45,672 nucleotides of DNA, taken from the NCBI GenBank assembly GCA_029218405.1, contig JAQXRG010000138.1:1-45672 (forward strand). The letters are read 5' to 3'. Below the pieces are notes generated by a model. That model did not search any database. It saw nothing but the letters and a program-made list of their open reading frames with translations, and was not told where the DNA came from. Below, piece by piece: positions 16,697 to 26,616 of this stretch; the first letter of the stretch is position 1, and each line of letters begins with the position of its first letter. Source of the DNA: Bacteroidales bacterium (GTDB lineage: Bacteria; Bacteroidota; Bacteroidia; Bacteroidales; Bacteroidaceae). Both the position numbers and the translations under genes were made by a program.

Positions 16697-17396
16697 AATA
16701 ATTATTGGTTTTCGTCGGGCACTCTTACGTATCTTATCGAGATGCTCAGGAAGTTCAATGTAGTGCCTACTGACATCAGTAATATGGAAGTTCTTGCTTC
16801 GTCATTCGATGCACCGACTGAAAACATGACTTCCATCACTCCGCTGCTGTATCAGCGGTTATGTGACCATCAAGGACTATGACAGCACTTCGCTTCTTTA
16901 CACGCTCGACATTCCCAATGGCGAGATACGTGTGGGACTGATGGAGAGCCTCCTGCCCAACTATGTCGAAACGCGTTCGGAAGCGGGCACTACTACCATT
17001 GCCAAGATGTATCGTGCCTTATACGATGATGACCTCAACGAGATGTTCCGCCTCCTGCAGGCTTATCTCCTTACCGTGCCCTACTGCGACAATGCCAATT
17101 CAGAGGGCCATTACCAGCAGCTGCTTTATGTCATCTTCTCGCTCTTCGGCAGATATGTCGATGTGGAGGTGCACACACCCATAGGTCGTGTGGATATTGT
17201 GATGAAGACCGCCAAGGCTCTCTATCTCTTTGAGCTTAAGCTGAACATGTCCGCCCAGGCGGCCATAAAGCAGATAGAGCTCAAGGACTACTCTTCGAAG
17301 TTTGCCCTCTCGGGGCTGCCCATCGTAAAAGTAGGAATAAATTTCGACCCTAATCGCCGAACACTCAGCGACTGGAAGATAGTGACAACTGAATGA
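16697..17396 (+). pseudogene. Frameshifted, 5'-truncated AAA-ATPase-like / PD-(D/E)XK protein
   Basis: Two overlapping frames make one protein. The first (about 16697-16860) reads NNYWFSSGTLTYLIEML ... ENMTSITPLLYQ; the second (16863-17396) continues with a TIKDYDSTSLLYTLDIPN-type segment and ends 177 residues later. This matches the C-terminal half of Bacteroidales proteins that combine an AAA-ATPase-like N-terminus with a DUF1703 PD-(D/E)XK nuclease-like C-terminus (IGRVDIVMKTAKALYLFELKL is the nuclease-like core). The frame breaks near 16853, where a codon is incomplete, and the ATPase part is missing. Such genes occur in many copies in this order, so decay of one copy is unremarkable. Confidence 0.75.
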
Positions 17397-17496
17397 GTGG
17401 CTACTTTAGTAATCGGCGTGAAAACGGCCCGTAAAATTGTGTAGTTCCAGAAATTGTTGTACCTTTACCCCCTCGAATATAATACGATATTGAAAG

Positions 17497-18627
17497 ATGG
17501 CCATCATTATTCAGAAAGTAAGCTCCAAGAGTGAGCTGAAGAGATTCATACGCTTCAATTACGAGCTGTATAAGGACAATCCTTATTCAGTGCCCGACTT
17601 ATACGACGACATGCTCAACACCTTCAACCCGAAGAAGAACGCGGCGTTCGAGTTCTGCGAGGCCGAGTATTTTCTCGCCTACAGGGACAAGCGGCTGGTG
17701 GGGCGTGTGGCCGCCATCATCAACCACCGCGCCAACGACACGTGGAAGGCGAAGGAGGTGCGTTTCGGATGGATTGACTTTGTCGATGACCTGGAGGTGT
17801 CCGCCGCCTTGCTGAAGGCGGTGGAGGAATGGGGCAAGAAACGGGGGATGACCGCCATTGTGGGTCCCTTGGGATTCACGGACATGGATGCGGAAGGGAT
17901 GCTGATTGAGGGATTCGATCAGCTGAGCACCATGGCCACTATCTATAACTATCCGTATTACCCGCAGCACATGGAGCGGCTGGGCTACGAGAAGGCCACC
18001 GACTGGGTGGAGTTCAAGCTGAAGGTGCCCGACCAGCTGCCGGAACGCTTCCGGAGGGTGGCGGAAATCATCCTGCAGAAATACAAGCTGAAAATCGTGA
18101 AGCTGACGCGCCAGGAAATCAAGGAGAAGAACTATGGACAGCGGATTTTCGAGCTGATCAACGAGTCGTACGCCCCGCTGTACGGATTCTCGAAGATGAC
18201 GCAGGGACAGATTGACCAGTATGTCAAGACTTACCTGCCGCTGCTCGACCTGCGCATGGTGACGGCCGTGGAGACCGAGGAGGGCGAGCTGGTGGCCATC
18301 GGCATCTCGATGGCCTCGATGTCGGAGGCACTGCAGAAGGCCAAGGGCCGCCTGCTGCCGTTCGGATGGTTCCACTTGCTGAAGTCGCTCTACTGGAAGC
18401 GGCCGAAGACGCTCGACCTGCTCCTCGTGGGCGTGAAGCCGGAATACCAGAGCAAGGGGGTCAACGCTCTGCTGTTCTATGACCTGGTGCCTGTGTACCA
18501 GCAGATGGGATTCGAGTATGGCGAGAGCAACCCGGAACTGGAGGACAACAAGAAGGTACAGTCGCAGTGGAGCGCGTTCGAGCCGGTGCTGCACAAGCGC
18601 CGCCGTGCGTTCCGGAAAGACATATAA
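17497..18627 (+). CDS. GNAT-like acetyltransferase-family protein
   Basis: 376 residues, beginning MAIIIQKVSSKSELKRFIRF. Two GNAT-like halves can be made out: an N-terminal one (FLAYRDKRLVGRVAAIINHRAN ... GFTDMDAEGMLIEGFDQ) and a C-terminal one with LLLVGVKPEYQSKGVNALLFYDL, which resembles the acetyl-CoA-binding motif. Bacteroidota genomes carry close relatives labelled only as N-acetyltransferase; the substrate is unknown. A near-consensus -7 (TACCTTTA, about 17460) precedes it. It ends 19 bp before parE and may be cotranscribed with parE, coaD and the protease. Confidence 0.7.
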   Translation: MAIIIQKVSSKSELKRFIRFNYELYKDNPYSVPDLYDDMLNTFNPKKNAAFEFCEAEYFLAYRDKRLVGRVAAIINHRANDTWKAKEVRFGWIDFVDDLEVSAALLKAVEEWGKKRGMTAIVGPLGFTDMDAEGMLIEGFDQLSTMATIYNYPYYPQHMERLGYEKATDWVEFKLKVPDQLPERFRRVAEIILQKYKLKIVKLTRQEIKEKNYGQRIFELINESYAPLYGFSKMTQGQIDQYVKTYLPLLDLRMVTAVETEEGELVAIGISMASMSEALQKAKGRLLPFGWFHLLKSLYWKRPKTLDLLLVGVKPEYQSKGVNALLFYDLVPVYQQMGFEYGESNPELEDNKKVQSQWSAFEPVLHKRRRAFRKDI

Positions 18628-18646
18628 TATATAATAAGGTAGAGAC

Positions 18647-20593
18647 ATGGAAGAAGAGAGGAACGAACGGGAACTGACGACTCCTGCCGTGTCCTATACC
18701 GAGGAGAACATCCGGCACTTGAGCGACATGGAGCATGTGCGGGTGCGTCCTGGTATGTACATCGGCCGGTTGGGAGACGGGTCGCAGGCGGAGGACGGCA
18801 TTTACGTGCTGCTGAAGGAGGTCATCGACAACAGCATCGACGAGTTCAAGATGGGGGCGGGCAAGCGCATTGACATCCGTATGGAGGAGGACCTGCGCGT
18901 GTCGGTCCGTGACTTCGGACGGGGCATCCCCCTGGGCAGCTTGGTGGACGCGGTGTCAATGCTGAACACGGGTGGAAAGTATGACACGAAGGCGTTCAAG
19001 AAGAGTGTGGGACTGAACGGCGTGGGCGCCAAGGCGGTGAACGCCTTGAGCCGGCATTTCGTGGCCCGGAGCGTGCGCGACGGACAGCTGCGCGAGGCGG
19101 TGTTCGAGCGGGGCGAGCTGATGAGCGACACCACGCGGCCTACGGACGAGGAGAACGGCACCTACATCTTCTTCGAGCCGGACAGCTCGCTGTTCCTCAA
19201 CTACCGGTTCCGGCCGGAGTTCATCGAGACCATGCTCCGCAACTATACGTACCTCAACACGGGACTGGCCATCTACTACAACGGCCACCGCATCATCAGC
19301 CGGAACGGACTGGAGGACTTGCTGAACGACAACATGACGGCGCAGGGCATCTATCCCATCGTGCACCTCAAGGGGGAGGACATCGAAATAGCCTTCACCC
19401 ACAGCCCGCAGTACGGCGAGGAGTACTATTCGTTCGTCAACGGACAGCATACCACGCAGGGCGGAACGCACCAGAGCGCCTTCAAGGAGCACCTGGCCCG
19501 TACCATCAAGGAATTCTATGGCAAGAACTTTGACTTCCAGGACATCCGCAACGGACTGGTGGCGGCCATTGCCATCAACGTGATAGAACCGACCTTCGAG
19601 AGCCAGACGAAAATCAAGCTGGGCTCGCTCACCATGGCGCCCGAGAAGGACTCGGACGGACAGCCTTATCCGTTGTCGGGGGTCAGCGTGAACAAGTTCG
19701 TGGGCGACTTCATCAAGGAGAACGTGGACAACTTCCTGCACAAGCATCCCGACGTGGCGGAGGTGCTGCTGCAGAAGATACAGGAGTCGGAAAAGGAGCG
19801 GAAGGCCATCGCCGGCGTGACGAAGATCGCCCGTGAGCGGGCCAAGAAGGCCAACCTGCACAACCGCAAGCTGCGCGACTGCCGCGTGCACCTGAACGAC
19901 GCGAAGAGCGGACGGAAGGACGAGGAGGACGACCCGCGCTTGGAAAGCTGTATCTTCATCACCGAGGGTGATTCGGCGAGCGGCTCCATCACGAAGAGCC
20001 GCGACGTGAACACGCAGGCGGTGTTCAGCCTGCGCGGAAAGCCGCTGAACTCCTTCGGCCTGACCAAGAAGGTGGTCTATGAGAACGAGGAGTTCAACCT
20101 GCTGCAGGCGGCGCTGAACATCGAGGACGGACTGGACGGCCTGCGCTATAACAAGGTGATTGTGGCCACCGATGCCGATGTGGACGGCATGCACATCCGG
20201 CTGCTGATGATTACGTTCTTCCTGCAGTTCTTCCCCGACCTCATCAAGAAGGGGCATGTGTTCATCCTGCAGACCCCTCTGTTCCGGGTCCGCAACCGGA
20301 AGAAGGGGGTGTACGAGACCATCTACTGCTACTCGGAAGAGGAGCGGATAGCGGCCATCGAGAAGCTGTCGCCCAATCCGGAAATCACCCGGTTCAAGGG
20401 CTTGGGGGAAATCTCGCCCGACGAGTTCCGCCACTTCATCGGCAAGGACATCCGGCTGGAACAGGTGATGCTGCGCAAGACCGACGCGGTGAAGGAGCTG
20501 CTGGAGTTCTACATGGGCAAGAACACCATGGAACGGCAGAATTTCATTATTGACAACCTGGTGGTGGAGGAGGACATTATCGACGAGGCATGA
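18647..20593 (+). CDS. parE: DNA topoisomerase IV subunit B
   Basis: 648 residues. GHKL ATPase domain with EVIDNSIDE (E58, N62) and [13 protein letters not shown]; transducer domain; TOPRIM domain with ITEGDSAS (E440) and DADVDG (D509, D511) as metal ligands. ParE hydrolyses ATP to drive strand passage with ParC, decatenating daughter chromosomes. The length of about 650 and the absence of the extra insertions of GyrB favour ParE over GyrB. parC is not in this window. Its stop overlaps the coaD start by 4 bp. Confidence 0.93.
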   Translation: MEEERNERELTTPAVSYTEENIRHLSDMEHVRVRPGMYIGRLGDGSQAEDGIYVLLKEVIDNSIDEFKMGAGKRIDIRMEEDLRVSVRDFGRGIPLGSLVDAVSMLNTGGKYDTKAFKKSVGLNGVGAKAVNALSRHFVARSVRDGQLREAVFERGELMSDTTRPTDEENGTYIFFEPDSSLFLNYRFRPEFIETMLRNYTYLNTGLAIYYNGHRIISRNGLEDLLNDNMTAQGIYPIVHLKGEDIEIAFTHSPQYGEEYYSFVNGQHTTQGGTHQSAFKEHLARTIKEFYGKNFDFQDIRNGLVAAIAINVIEPTFESQTKIKLGSLTMAPEKDSDGQPYPLSGVSVNKFVGDFIKENVDNFLHKHPDVAEVLLQKIQESEKERKAIAGVTKIARERAKKANLHNRKLRDCRVHLNDAKSGRKDEEDDPRLESCIFITEGDSASGSITKSRDVNTQAVFSLRGKPLNSFGLTKKVVYENEEFNLLQAALNIEDGLDGLRYNKVIVATDADVDGMHIRLLMITFFLQFFPDLIKKGHVFILQTPLFRVRNRKKGVYETIYCYSEEERIAAIEKLSPNPEITRFKGLGEISPDEFRHFIGKDIRLEQVMLRKTDAVKELLEFYMGKNTMERQNFIIDNLVVEEDIIDEA

Positions 20594-21048
20594 GAAGAGC
20601 GATTTTTCCAGGGACATTCGATCCCTTTACGATAGGGCACTATTCGGTGGTGAAGCGGGCCTTGACCTTTATGGACGAGATTGTGGTCGGCATCGGGGTG
20701 AACGACGCCAAACGGACGTGGTTCCCGACCGAGCGGCGGGTGGAGATGATCCGGCAGCTGTATGCCGACGAGCCGCGGGTGAAGGTAGAGGCCTACAGCG
20801 ACCTGACCATCGACTTCGCCGCCCGTCAGGACGCGAAGTTCATCATCCGGGGCATCCGGACGGTGCGGGACTTCGAGTACGAGGAGACCATCGCGGACAT
20901 CAACCGGAAACTGTCGGGGATAGAGACCATCCTGCTGTTCACCGAGCCCGAGCTGACCTCGGTCAGCTCGACCATCGTGCGCGAACTGCTGCACTACGGC
21001 AAGGATGTCAGCGCGTTCCTGCCTGAGAACCTGAAGATTGAACCTTAA
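20590..21048 (+). CDS. coaD: Phosphopantetheine adenylyltransferase
   Basis: 152 residues, typical length. The nucleotidyltransferase motif TFDPFTIGH (T9, H17 in the TxGH signature) and the C-terminal VSSTIVREL loop identify CoaD, which transfers AMP from ATP to 4'-phosphopantetheine in the penultimate step of coenzyme A synthesis. The ATG at 20590 overlaps the parE stop (ATGA), showing coupling. The following protease starts 7 bp after its stop. Confidence 0.95.
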   Translation: MRRAIFPGTFDPFTIGHYSVVKRALTFMDEIVVGIGVNDAKRTWFPTERRVEMIRQLYADEPRVKVEAYSDLTIDFAARQDAKFIIRGIRTVRDFEYEETIADINRKLSGIETILLFTEPELTSVSSTIVRELLHYGKDVSAFLPENLKIEP

Positions 21049-21055
21049 AACTGTG

Positions 21056-22636
21056 ATGGACATGAAAACTGTCTGGATAGGAATACTGTGGGTGATGGGG
21101 ACGGTGTCCCTCCTTGCCCAGAACAACAACAAGCTGCTGCAGTCGCCGGCCCGGAAACTGCAGCTGGCCGAGTTTGCCATCTCCCACCTGTATGTGGACG
21201 AGGTGGACGAGAACCGGTTGGTGGAGGAGGCCATCGTCCGTATGCTGGAGAAGCTGGACCCGCACTCCACTTACGCGGACCCGGAAGAGGTGAAGCGGCT
21301 GAACGAGCCGCTGCAGGGCAATTTCGAGGGCATCGGCATCCAGTTCAACATGGCGTCGGACACGCTGTTCGTCATCCAGCCCGTGTCGGGCGGCCCTTCG
21401 GAGAAGGCGGGCATCCTGGCGGGCGACCGCATCCTGGAGGTGAACGATACGGTCATCGCGGGAGTGAAGATGGGTACCGAAGAGGTGATGCGTCGGCTGC
21501 GGGGCCGGAAAGGAACGAAGGTGAAGGTGGGCGTACAGCGTCGGGGGGTAGCGGACTTGCTGCCGTTCACGCTGGTCCGCGACAAGATACCGGTGTACAG
21601 TCTCGACGCGGCCTACATGGTGGACGGCCAGACGGGTTACGTCCGCATCAGCCGCTTTGCCGCCACCACGGCCGGTGAGTTCGCGGACGCGCTGGCCCGG
21701 TTGCGGAAGCAGGGGATGCGCCACTTGGTGCTGGACCTGCAGGGCAACGGCGGCGGGTACCTGAACGCCGCCATTGAGGTGGCCAACCAGTTCCTCGGCA
21801 AGAAGGAGCTGATTGTCTATACGGAAGGACGCAAGAACCCCCGGACGGAGTTCCATGCCGAGGGCGACGGCAGTTTCCTCGACGGAAAGGTGGTGGTGCT
21901 GGTGGACGAGTTCTCGGCTTCGGCCAGTGAGATTGTCACCGGCGCGCTGCAGGACTGGGACCGGGCGTTGGTGGTGGGCCGCCGTTCGTTCGGAAAGGGC
22001 CTGGTGCAGCGCCCCATTGACCTGCCCGACGGCTCGATGATACGGCTCACCGTGGCCCGTTACTACACGCCGTCCGGACGCTGCATCCAGAAGCCTTACG
22101 AGAGCACGGAGCAGTACAACCGTGACCTGATAGACCGCTACAACCGGGGGGAGATGGTGAGCGCGGACAGTATTCACTTCCCCGATTCGCTGAAGACCAA
22201 TACCTTGCGCTTAGGACGGACGGTCTATGGTGGCGGAGGCATCATGCCCGACTATTTCGTGCCCGTCGATACGACCTATTATACGAAGTACTACCGCCAG
22301 CTGCGCGACAAAGGAATCCTGGTGCAGCTCAACCTGCGGCTCATCGACGAGCACCGCGCGGAATGGAAGAGACGCTACAAGGACTTCGCCCGTTTCGACC
22401 AGGAGTTCACCGTGCTTCCCGCACAGTTGGAGCTGTTGCGGGACATGGGCGAGCAGGCCGGCATCGCCTTCAACGAGGAGGAATACCAGACCTCGCTGCC
22501 CCTCATCCGGACCCAGCTGAAGGCCCTTGTCGCTCGCGACCTGTGGGACATGAGCGAGTATTTCCAGGTCATCAACCGGCTGAACGAAAGTGTGAAGAAG
22601 GCGGTAGAGCTAATCAATCAAGAATTATTTCCGTAA
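21056..22636 (+). CDS. S41 C-terminal processing peptidase (CtpA/Prc type)
   Basis: 526 residues from ATG at 21056, preferred because it follows the coaD stop by 7 bp and opens a signal peptide (MDMKTVWIGILWVMGTVSLLAQ); the in-frame TTG at 21038 lies inside coaD. A PDZ domain spans about residues 85-170 (GIGIQFNMASDTLFVIQPVSGGPSEKAG is its start). The S41 core has the Ser-Lys dyad: S289 in FSASASE and K314 in SFGKG, with the same 25-residue spacing as Ser430/Lys455 of E. coli Tsp. It likely cleaves envelope proteins in the periplasm. Confidence 0.92.
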   Translation: MDMKTVWIGILWVMGTVSLLAQNNNKLLQSPARKLQLAEFAISHLYVDEVDENRLVEEAIVRMLEKLDPHSTYADPEEVKRLNEPLQGNFEGIGIQFNMASDTLFVIQPVSGGPSEKAGILAGDRILEVNDTVIAGVKMGTEEVMRRLRGRKGTKVKVGVQRRGVADLLPFTLVRDKIPVYSLDAAYMVDGQTGYVRISRFAATTAGEFADALARLRKQGMRHLVLDLQGNGGGYLNAAIEVANQFLGKKELIVYTEGRKNPRTEFHAEGDGSFLDGKVVVLVDEFSASASEIVTGALQDWDRALVVGRRSFGKGLVQRPIDLPDGSMIRLTVARYYTPSGRCIQKPYESTEQYNRDLIDRYNRGEMVSADSIHFPDSLKTNTLRLGRTVYGGGGIMPDYFVPVDTTYYTKYYRQLRDKGILVQLNLRLIDEHRAEWKRRYKDFARFDQEFTVLPAQLELLRDMGEQAGIAFNEEEYQTSLPLIRTQLKALVARDLWDMSEYFQVINRLNESVKKAVELINQELFP

Positions 22637-22640
22637 TCAC

Positions 22641-22671
22641 TTGTATAAGACACGGAAATTACCTACATTTG
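22641..22671 (+). promoter_or_regulatory. Promoter of the frdCAB operon
   Basis: TTG at 22641-22643 and TACATTTG at 22664-22671, separated by 20 bp: a full Bacteroidota vegetative promoter. The start codon at 22743 leaves a leader of about 65 nt. Confidence 0.85.
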
Positions 22672-22742
22672 CATAAAGTGTGATTGGCATTTTTTACGGA
22701 AATTTTAGTTCTAACAATTAAATAATTTAAATTCAATCATTT

Positions 22743-23432
22743 ATGTGGTTAAGTAATTCATCTATTGGAAGGAAAGTGGTGATGAGTGTAACGGGTATCG
22801 CCCTTGTCCTGTTTCTGACATTTCACATGGCGATGAACTGTGTTGCCTTGGTTTCTGGCGAAGCCTACAACATGGTGTGCGAGTTCTTGGGTGCCAACTG
22901 GTATGCGCTGGTGGCTACAATGGGACTGGCCGCGCTGTTTGTGATTCACATTATCTATGCTTTCTGGCTGACTATGCAGAACCGTGCAGCCCGTGGTTCT
23001 GAACGTTACGCTGTGACGGCTACTCCGAAGAACGTAGAATGGGCTTCCCAGAACATGTTGGTGCTCGGCATCATCGTCATCCTGGGTCTGGCGCTGCACT
23101 TCTACAACTTCTGGTACAAGATGCAGTTTGCTGAAATCATCGGCAACCCGATGATGGGCGGCCTCCATGCCGCCGACGGATATGGCTATATCCAGCAGAC
23201 CTTCTCCTGCCCGGTTTACTTCGTACTGTACGTGGTATGGCTGGTTGCCCTGTGGTTCCACCTGACCCACGGCTTCTGGAGCGCCATGCAGACACTGGGA
23301 TGGAACAACAACGTATGGATCAACCGTTGGAAGTGTATCTCTAACATCTACTCCACCATCATCGTGTTGGGCTTCTTGTTGGTAGCTGTCGTATTTTTCT
23401 TCAAGGGCATGTGCTGCGGTGCTTGCTGCTAA
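22743..23432 (+). CDS. frdC: Fumarate reductase/succinate dehydrogenase cytochrome b subunit
   Basis: 229 residues with five hydrophobic helices and membrane His residues (TFHMAMNC, VIHIIYAFWL, ALHFYNFWY, WFHLTHGFWSAMQTLGW) suitable for binding two haem b groups and the quinone site, as in the single-subunit anchors of B-type succinate:quinone oxidoreductases. It holds FrdAB on the inner face of the cytoplasmic membrane and transfers electrons between menaquinone and the iron-sulfur subunit. First gene of frdCAB. In Bacteroides the complex works mainly as a fumarate reductase producing succinate; the direction cannot be told from the sequence. Confidence 0.93.
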   Translation: MWLSNSSIGRKVVMSVTGIALVLFLTFHMAMNCVALVSGEAYNMVCEFLGANWYALVATMGLAALFVIHIIYAFWLTMQNRAARGSERYAVTATPKNVEWASQNMLVLGIIVILGLALHFYNFWYKMQFAEIIGNPMMGGLHAADGYGYIQQTFSCPVYFVLYVVWLVALWFHLTHGFWSAMQTLGWNNNVWINRWKCISNIYSTIIVLGFLLVAVVFFFKGMCCGACC

Positions 23433-23465
23433 TTAACGTGTAACTGATTAAAATTGAAAAACATT

Positions 23466-25448
23466 ATGACTAAGATAATCGATTCGAGAATTCCTGAAGG
23501 TCCCGTTGCTGAGAAATGGACCAACTATAAAGCTCACCAGAAACTGGTGAATCCGGCCAACAAGCGTCGCCTGGACATCATCGTGGTAGGTACCGGTCTG
23601 GCAGGCGCTTCTGCCGCCGCTTCTTTGGGCGAGATGGGATTCCGTGTGTTCAACTTCTGCATCCAGGACTCTCCGCGCCGCGCTCACTCCATCGCCGCTC
23701 AGGGAGGTATCAACGCCGCCAAGAACTATCAGAACGATGGTGACTCTGTTTACCGCCTGTTCTACGATACGGTAAAGGGCGGTGACTACCGTGCCCGCGA
23801 GGCAAACGTGTATCGTCTGGCCGAAGTGTCGAACAATATCATCGACCAGTGCGTGGCACAAGGTGTGCCTTTCGCCCGTGAATATGGAGGTACGCTGGCC
23901 AACCGTTCTTTCGGTGGCGCACAGGTATCGCGTACGTTCTATGCCAAGGGTCAGACAGGACAGCAGCTGCTGCTGGGCGCTTACTCCGCACTGAGCCGTC
24001 AGGTAGGTGCCGGTACGGTGAAGCTGTACACCCGTTATGAGATGGAAGATGTGGTGATTGTGGACGGACGTGCCCGCGGTATCATCGCCAAGAACCTCGT
24101 GACCGGTAAGCTGGAACGCTTTGCCGCTCATGCCGTGGTCATCGCTACCGGCGGTTACGGTAACGCTTACTTCCTCTCCACCAACGCAATGGCTTGTAAC
24201 TGTACGGCTGCCATGGCTTGCTACCGCAAGGGCGCATGGTTCGCCAACCCCGCTTACGTGCAGATTCACCCCACCTGTATCCCGGTGCACGGTGACAAGC
24301 AGTCCAAGCTGACCCTGATGTCGGAGTCGTTGCGTAATGATGGCCGTATCTGGGTTCCGAAGAAGATTGAGGACGCCAAGGCATTGCAGGCTGGCACGAA
24401 GAAGGGCAGCGACATCCCCGAAGAAGACCGCGACTATTACCTGGAACGCCGCTATCCGGCCTTCGGTAACCTGGTGCCGCGTGACGTGGCATCGCGTGCC
24501 GCCAAGGAACGCTGCGACCACGGCTTCGGTGTCAACAACACCGGTCTGGCTGTCTTCCTGGACTTCTCTGAAAGTATCGAGCGCCTCGGCATCGACGTAG
24601 TGCGTCAGCGTTACGGTAACCTCTTCGACATGTACGAGGAAATCACCGACGTGAACCCGGGCCAGCTGGCCAACGAAATCAAGGGCGTGAAGTACTACAA
24701 CCCGATGATGATCTATCCGGCTATCCACTACACCATGGGTGGTATCTGGGTGGACTACGAGCTGATGACTTCCATCAAGGGCTTGTTCGCTATCGGCGAA
24801 TGTAACTTCTCTGACCACGGTGCCAACCGTCTGGGCGCTTCCGCTTTGATGCAGGGTCTGGCCGACGGTTACTTCGTACTGCCTTATACCATCCAGAACT
24901 ACCTGGCCGACCAGATTACGGTTCCCCGTTTCTCGACCGACCTGCCTGAGTTCGCCGCTGCCGAGAAGGCCGTGCAGGACAAGATTGACCGCCTGATGAA
25001 CATCAAGGGTAAGAAGTCTGTGGACTCCATCCACAAGGAACTGGGTCACGTGATGTGGGAATATGTCGGCATGGGCCGTACCGCCGAAGGACTGAAGACC
25101 GGTCTGGCCAAGCTGAAGGAAATCCGCAAGGAGTTCGAGCAGAACCTGTTCATCCCGGGTTCGAAGGAAGGCATGAACGTAGAGCTCGACAAGGCCATCC
25201 GTCTGCAGGACTTCATTACCATGGGCGAGCTGATTGCCTACGATGCCTTGAACCGTAACGAATCGTGCGGCGGCCACTTCCGTGAGGAATACCAGACCGA
25301 GGAAGGCGAGGCCAAGCGTGACGATGCGAACTACTTCTATGTGGCTTGCTGGGAATACCAGGGCAGCGACGAGAAGGCTCCTGAACTGCTGAAGGAACCG
25401 CTGGTCTATGAAGCCATCAAGGTACAGACCCGTAACTACAAGAGCTAA
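23466..25448 (+). CDS. frdA: Fumarate reductase/succinate dehydrogenase flavoprotein subunit
   Basis: 660 residues from ATG at 23466; a TTG 12 bp upstream is in frame but less likely. FAD dinucleotide-binding motif [12 protein letters not shown] at the N-terminus, the covalent flavin-linking His in [11 protein letters not shown], and active-site elements IHPT and SLRNDGR ... WVP. This is the catalytic subunit that interconverts fumarate and succinate on the cytoplasmic side. The length fits the larger B-type flavoproteins. It follows frdC by 33 bp and precedes frdB by 38 bp. Confidence 0.95.
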   Translation: MTKIIDSRIPEGPVAEKWTNYKAHQKLVNPANKRRLDIIVVGTGLAGASAAASLGEMGFRVFNFCIQDSPRRAHSIAAQGGINAAKNYQNDGDSVYRLFYDTVKGGDYRAREANVYRLAEVSNNIIDQCVAQGVPFAREYGGTLANRSFGGAQVSRTFYAKGQTGQQLLLGAYSALSRQVGAGTVKLYTRYEMEDVVIVDGRARGIIAKNLVTGKLERFAAHAVVIATGGYGNAYFLSTNAMACNCTAAMACYRKGAWFANPAYVQIHPTCIPVHGDKQSKLTLMSESLRNDGRIWVPKKIEDAKALQAGTKKGSDIPEEDRDYYLERRYPAFGNLVPRDVASRAAKERCDHGFGVNNTGLAVFLDFSESIERLGIDVVRQRYGNLFDMYEEITDVNPGQLANEIKGVKYYNPMMIYPAIHYTMGGIWVDYELMTSIKGLFAIGECNFSDHGANRLGASALMQGLADGYFVLPYTIQNYLADQITVPRFSTDLPEFAAAEKAVQDKIDRLMNIKGKKSVDSIHKELGHVMWEYVGMGRTAEGLKTGLAKLKEIRKEFEQNLFIPGSKEGMNVELDKAIRLQDFITMGELIAYDALNRNESCGGHFREEYQTEEGEAKRDDANYFYVACWEYQGSDEKAPELLKEPLVYEAIKVQTRNYKS

Positions 25449-25486
25449 TCAGAGGGGAAGTTAAACAATTAAAGAATCAAAGTAAA

Positions 25487-26242
25487 ATGGATAAAAACAT
25501 ATCATTTACGCTGAAAGTTTGGCGTCAGAACGGACCGAAGGAAAAAGGTCATTTCGATACATTCCAGATGAAGGATATCCCGGGTGATACCTCGTTCCTG
25601 GAAATGCTGGATATCTTGAACGAGCAATTGATTGAATCAGGTAAGGAACCGGTGGTCTTTGACCATGACTGCCGTGAGGGTATCTGTGGTATGTGCTCAC
25701 TGTACATCAACGGTCATCCCCATGGTCCCGCTACCGGCGCCACCACTTGTCAGATTTACATGCGCCGTTTCAAGGACGGTGATGTCATCACCGTTGAACC
25801 GTGGCGTTCCGCCGGTTTCCCGGTCATCAAGGACTTGATGGTGGACCGCACTGCCTACGACAAGATTATGCAGGCAGGTGGTTTTGTCAGCATTCCGACC
25901 GGCGCTCCGCAGGATGCGAACGCTATCCTGATTCCGAAGCCCATCGCCGACGAGGCCATGGATGCCGCTTCCTGCATCGGTTGTGGCGCCTGTGTGGCTG
26001 CTTGTAAGAACGGTAGTGCCATGTTGTTCGTGTCGGCCAAGGTGAGCCAGCTGAATCTGCTGCCGCAGGGTAAGCCCGAAGCGTTGCGCCGTGCCAAGGC
26101 CATGCTGTCGAAGATGGACGAGCTGGGCTTCGGTAACTGCACCAACACCCGCGCGTGCGAGGCTGAATGTCCCAAGTGTGTTTCCATCAGCAACATCGCC
26201 CGTCTGAACCGTGACTTCATCAAGGCGAAACTGAAAGACTGA
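25487..26242 (+). CDS. frdB: Fumarate reductase/succinate dehydrogenase iron-sulfur subunit
   Basis: 251 residues. The plant-ferredoxin-like N-terminal domain ligates a 2Fe-2S cluster through C62, C67 and C70 (CREGICGMC) plus a later Cys in GATTC. The C-terminal domain has [11 protein letters not shown] and CEAECPKC for the 4Fe-4S and 3Fe-4S clusters. It relays electrons between the flavin in FrdA and the haem/quinone site in FrdC. Last gene of the operon, followed by an intrinsic terminator. Confidence 0.95.
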   Translation: MDKNISFTLKVWRQNGPKEKGHFDTFQMKDIPGDTSFLEMLDILNEQLIESGKEPVVFDHDCREGICGMCSLYINGHPHGPATGATTCQIYMRRFKDGDVITVEPWRSAGFPVIKDLMVDRTAYDKIMQAGGFVSIPTGAPQDANAILIPKPIADEAMDAASCIGCGACVAACKNGSAMLFVSAKVSQLNLLPQGKPEALRRAKAMLSKMDELGFGNCTNTRACEAECPKCVSISNIARLNRDFIKAKLKD

Positions 26243-26280
26243 TTCACATTAGCTGAAGCTTTTATTTGATAATCGACCTG

Positions 26281-26316
26281 AATCCGGTCGGCCTTGTGCC
26301 GGCCGGATTTATTTTT
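26281..26316 (+). terminator. Intrinsic terminator of frdCAB
   Basis: Stem AATCCGGTCGGC / GCCGGCCGGATT with a 5-nt loop, followed by TATTTTT. Confidence 0.92.
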
Positions 26317-26403
26317 GGGGGAGCGTCAGATTGTAACGGCGTGTGCGCCAACAAGTAGTTGTCTAAAAGATTTATAAATCTGTATCAATAATGCTTTCAA
26401 AGC

Positions 26404-26434
26404 TTGCATATCCGTGGCAAAGTCCATACATTTG
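26404..26434 (+). promoter_or_regulatory. Promoter of a candidate small RNA
   Basis: TTG at 26404-26406 and TACATTTG at 26427-26434 with exactly 20 bp between them, but no open frame follows. Confidence 0.75.
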
Positions 26435-26440
26435 CAGTGT

Positions 26441-26510
26441 GATTTTTTTCATAGTATTAGATTTAAGGTTAACAAGGTTGGGAGAAGGCGTTCTCCCGTC
26501 TTTTCTGTTT
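26441..26510 (+). ncRNA. Candidate short non-coding RNA
   Basis: Starts about 7 bp after a consensus promoter and ends in a terminator hairpin GGGAGAA-GGCG-TTCTCCC (26480-26497) followed by GTCTTTTCTGTTT. The roughly 65-nt transcript has no start codon with a useful frame and contains an AT-rich central part (ATAGTATTAGATTTAAGG). Short promoter-to-terminator RNAs of this kind are known in Bacteroidales (for example the Bacteroidales-1 motif), but I cannot confirm membership of any family. It lies between the convergent frdB and tyrS genes. Confidence 0.55.
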
Positions 26511-26532
26511 CTATGTGAATAGCAACAGAAAT

Positions 26533-26589
26533 TAAAAGCGAAAACCGCCGGCCATCTTTTCCCAAGATGGCTTGCGGTTTTCGCTTTTA
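26533..26589 (-). terminator. Terminator of tyrS (near-symmetric, bidirectional)
   Basis: Long stem: AAAAGCGAAAACCGC pairs with GCGGTTTTCGCTTTT, and inside it GGCCATCTT pairs with AAGATGGC. A/T tails on both sides allow termination in either direction; it lies directly after the tyrS stop. Confidence 0.9.
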
Positions 26590-26616
26590 GAGAGGGTTGC
26601 CCGGAAGGGGGATGCC

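Noticed and set aside
16428..16763. Plus-strand frame of 111 codons
   Set aside because: It begins in a palindrome, crosses the break at about 16690, and is in a different frame from the recognisable AAA-ATPase-like remnant.
18647..20593. Gyrase subunit B rather than topoisomerase IV subunit B
   Set aside because: The length (648) and neighbours (coaD, CtpA-type protease) fit ParE in Bacteroidales; still, a tree of both paralogues would be the decisive test.
23448..25277. A 609-codon minus-strand frame over frdA
   Set aside because: Antisense to an unmistakable flavoprotein gene; composition is that of a reversed coding frame.
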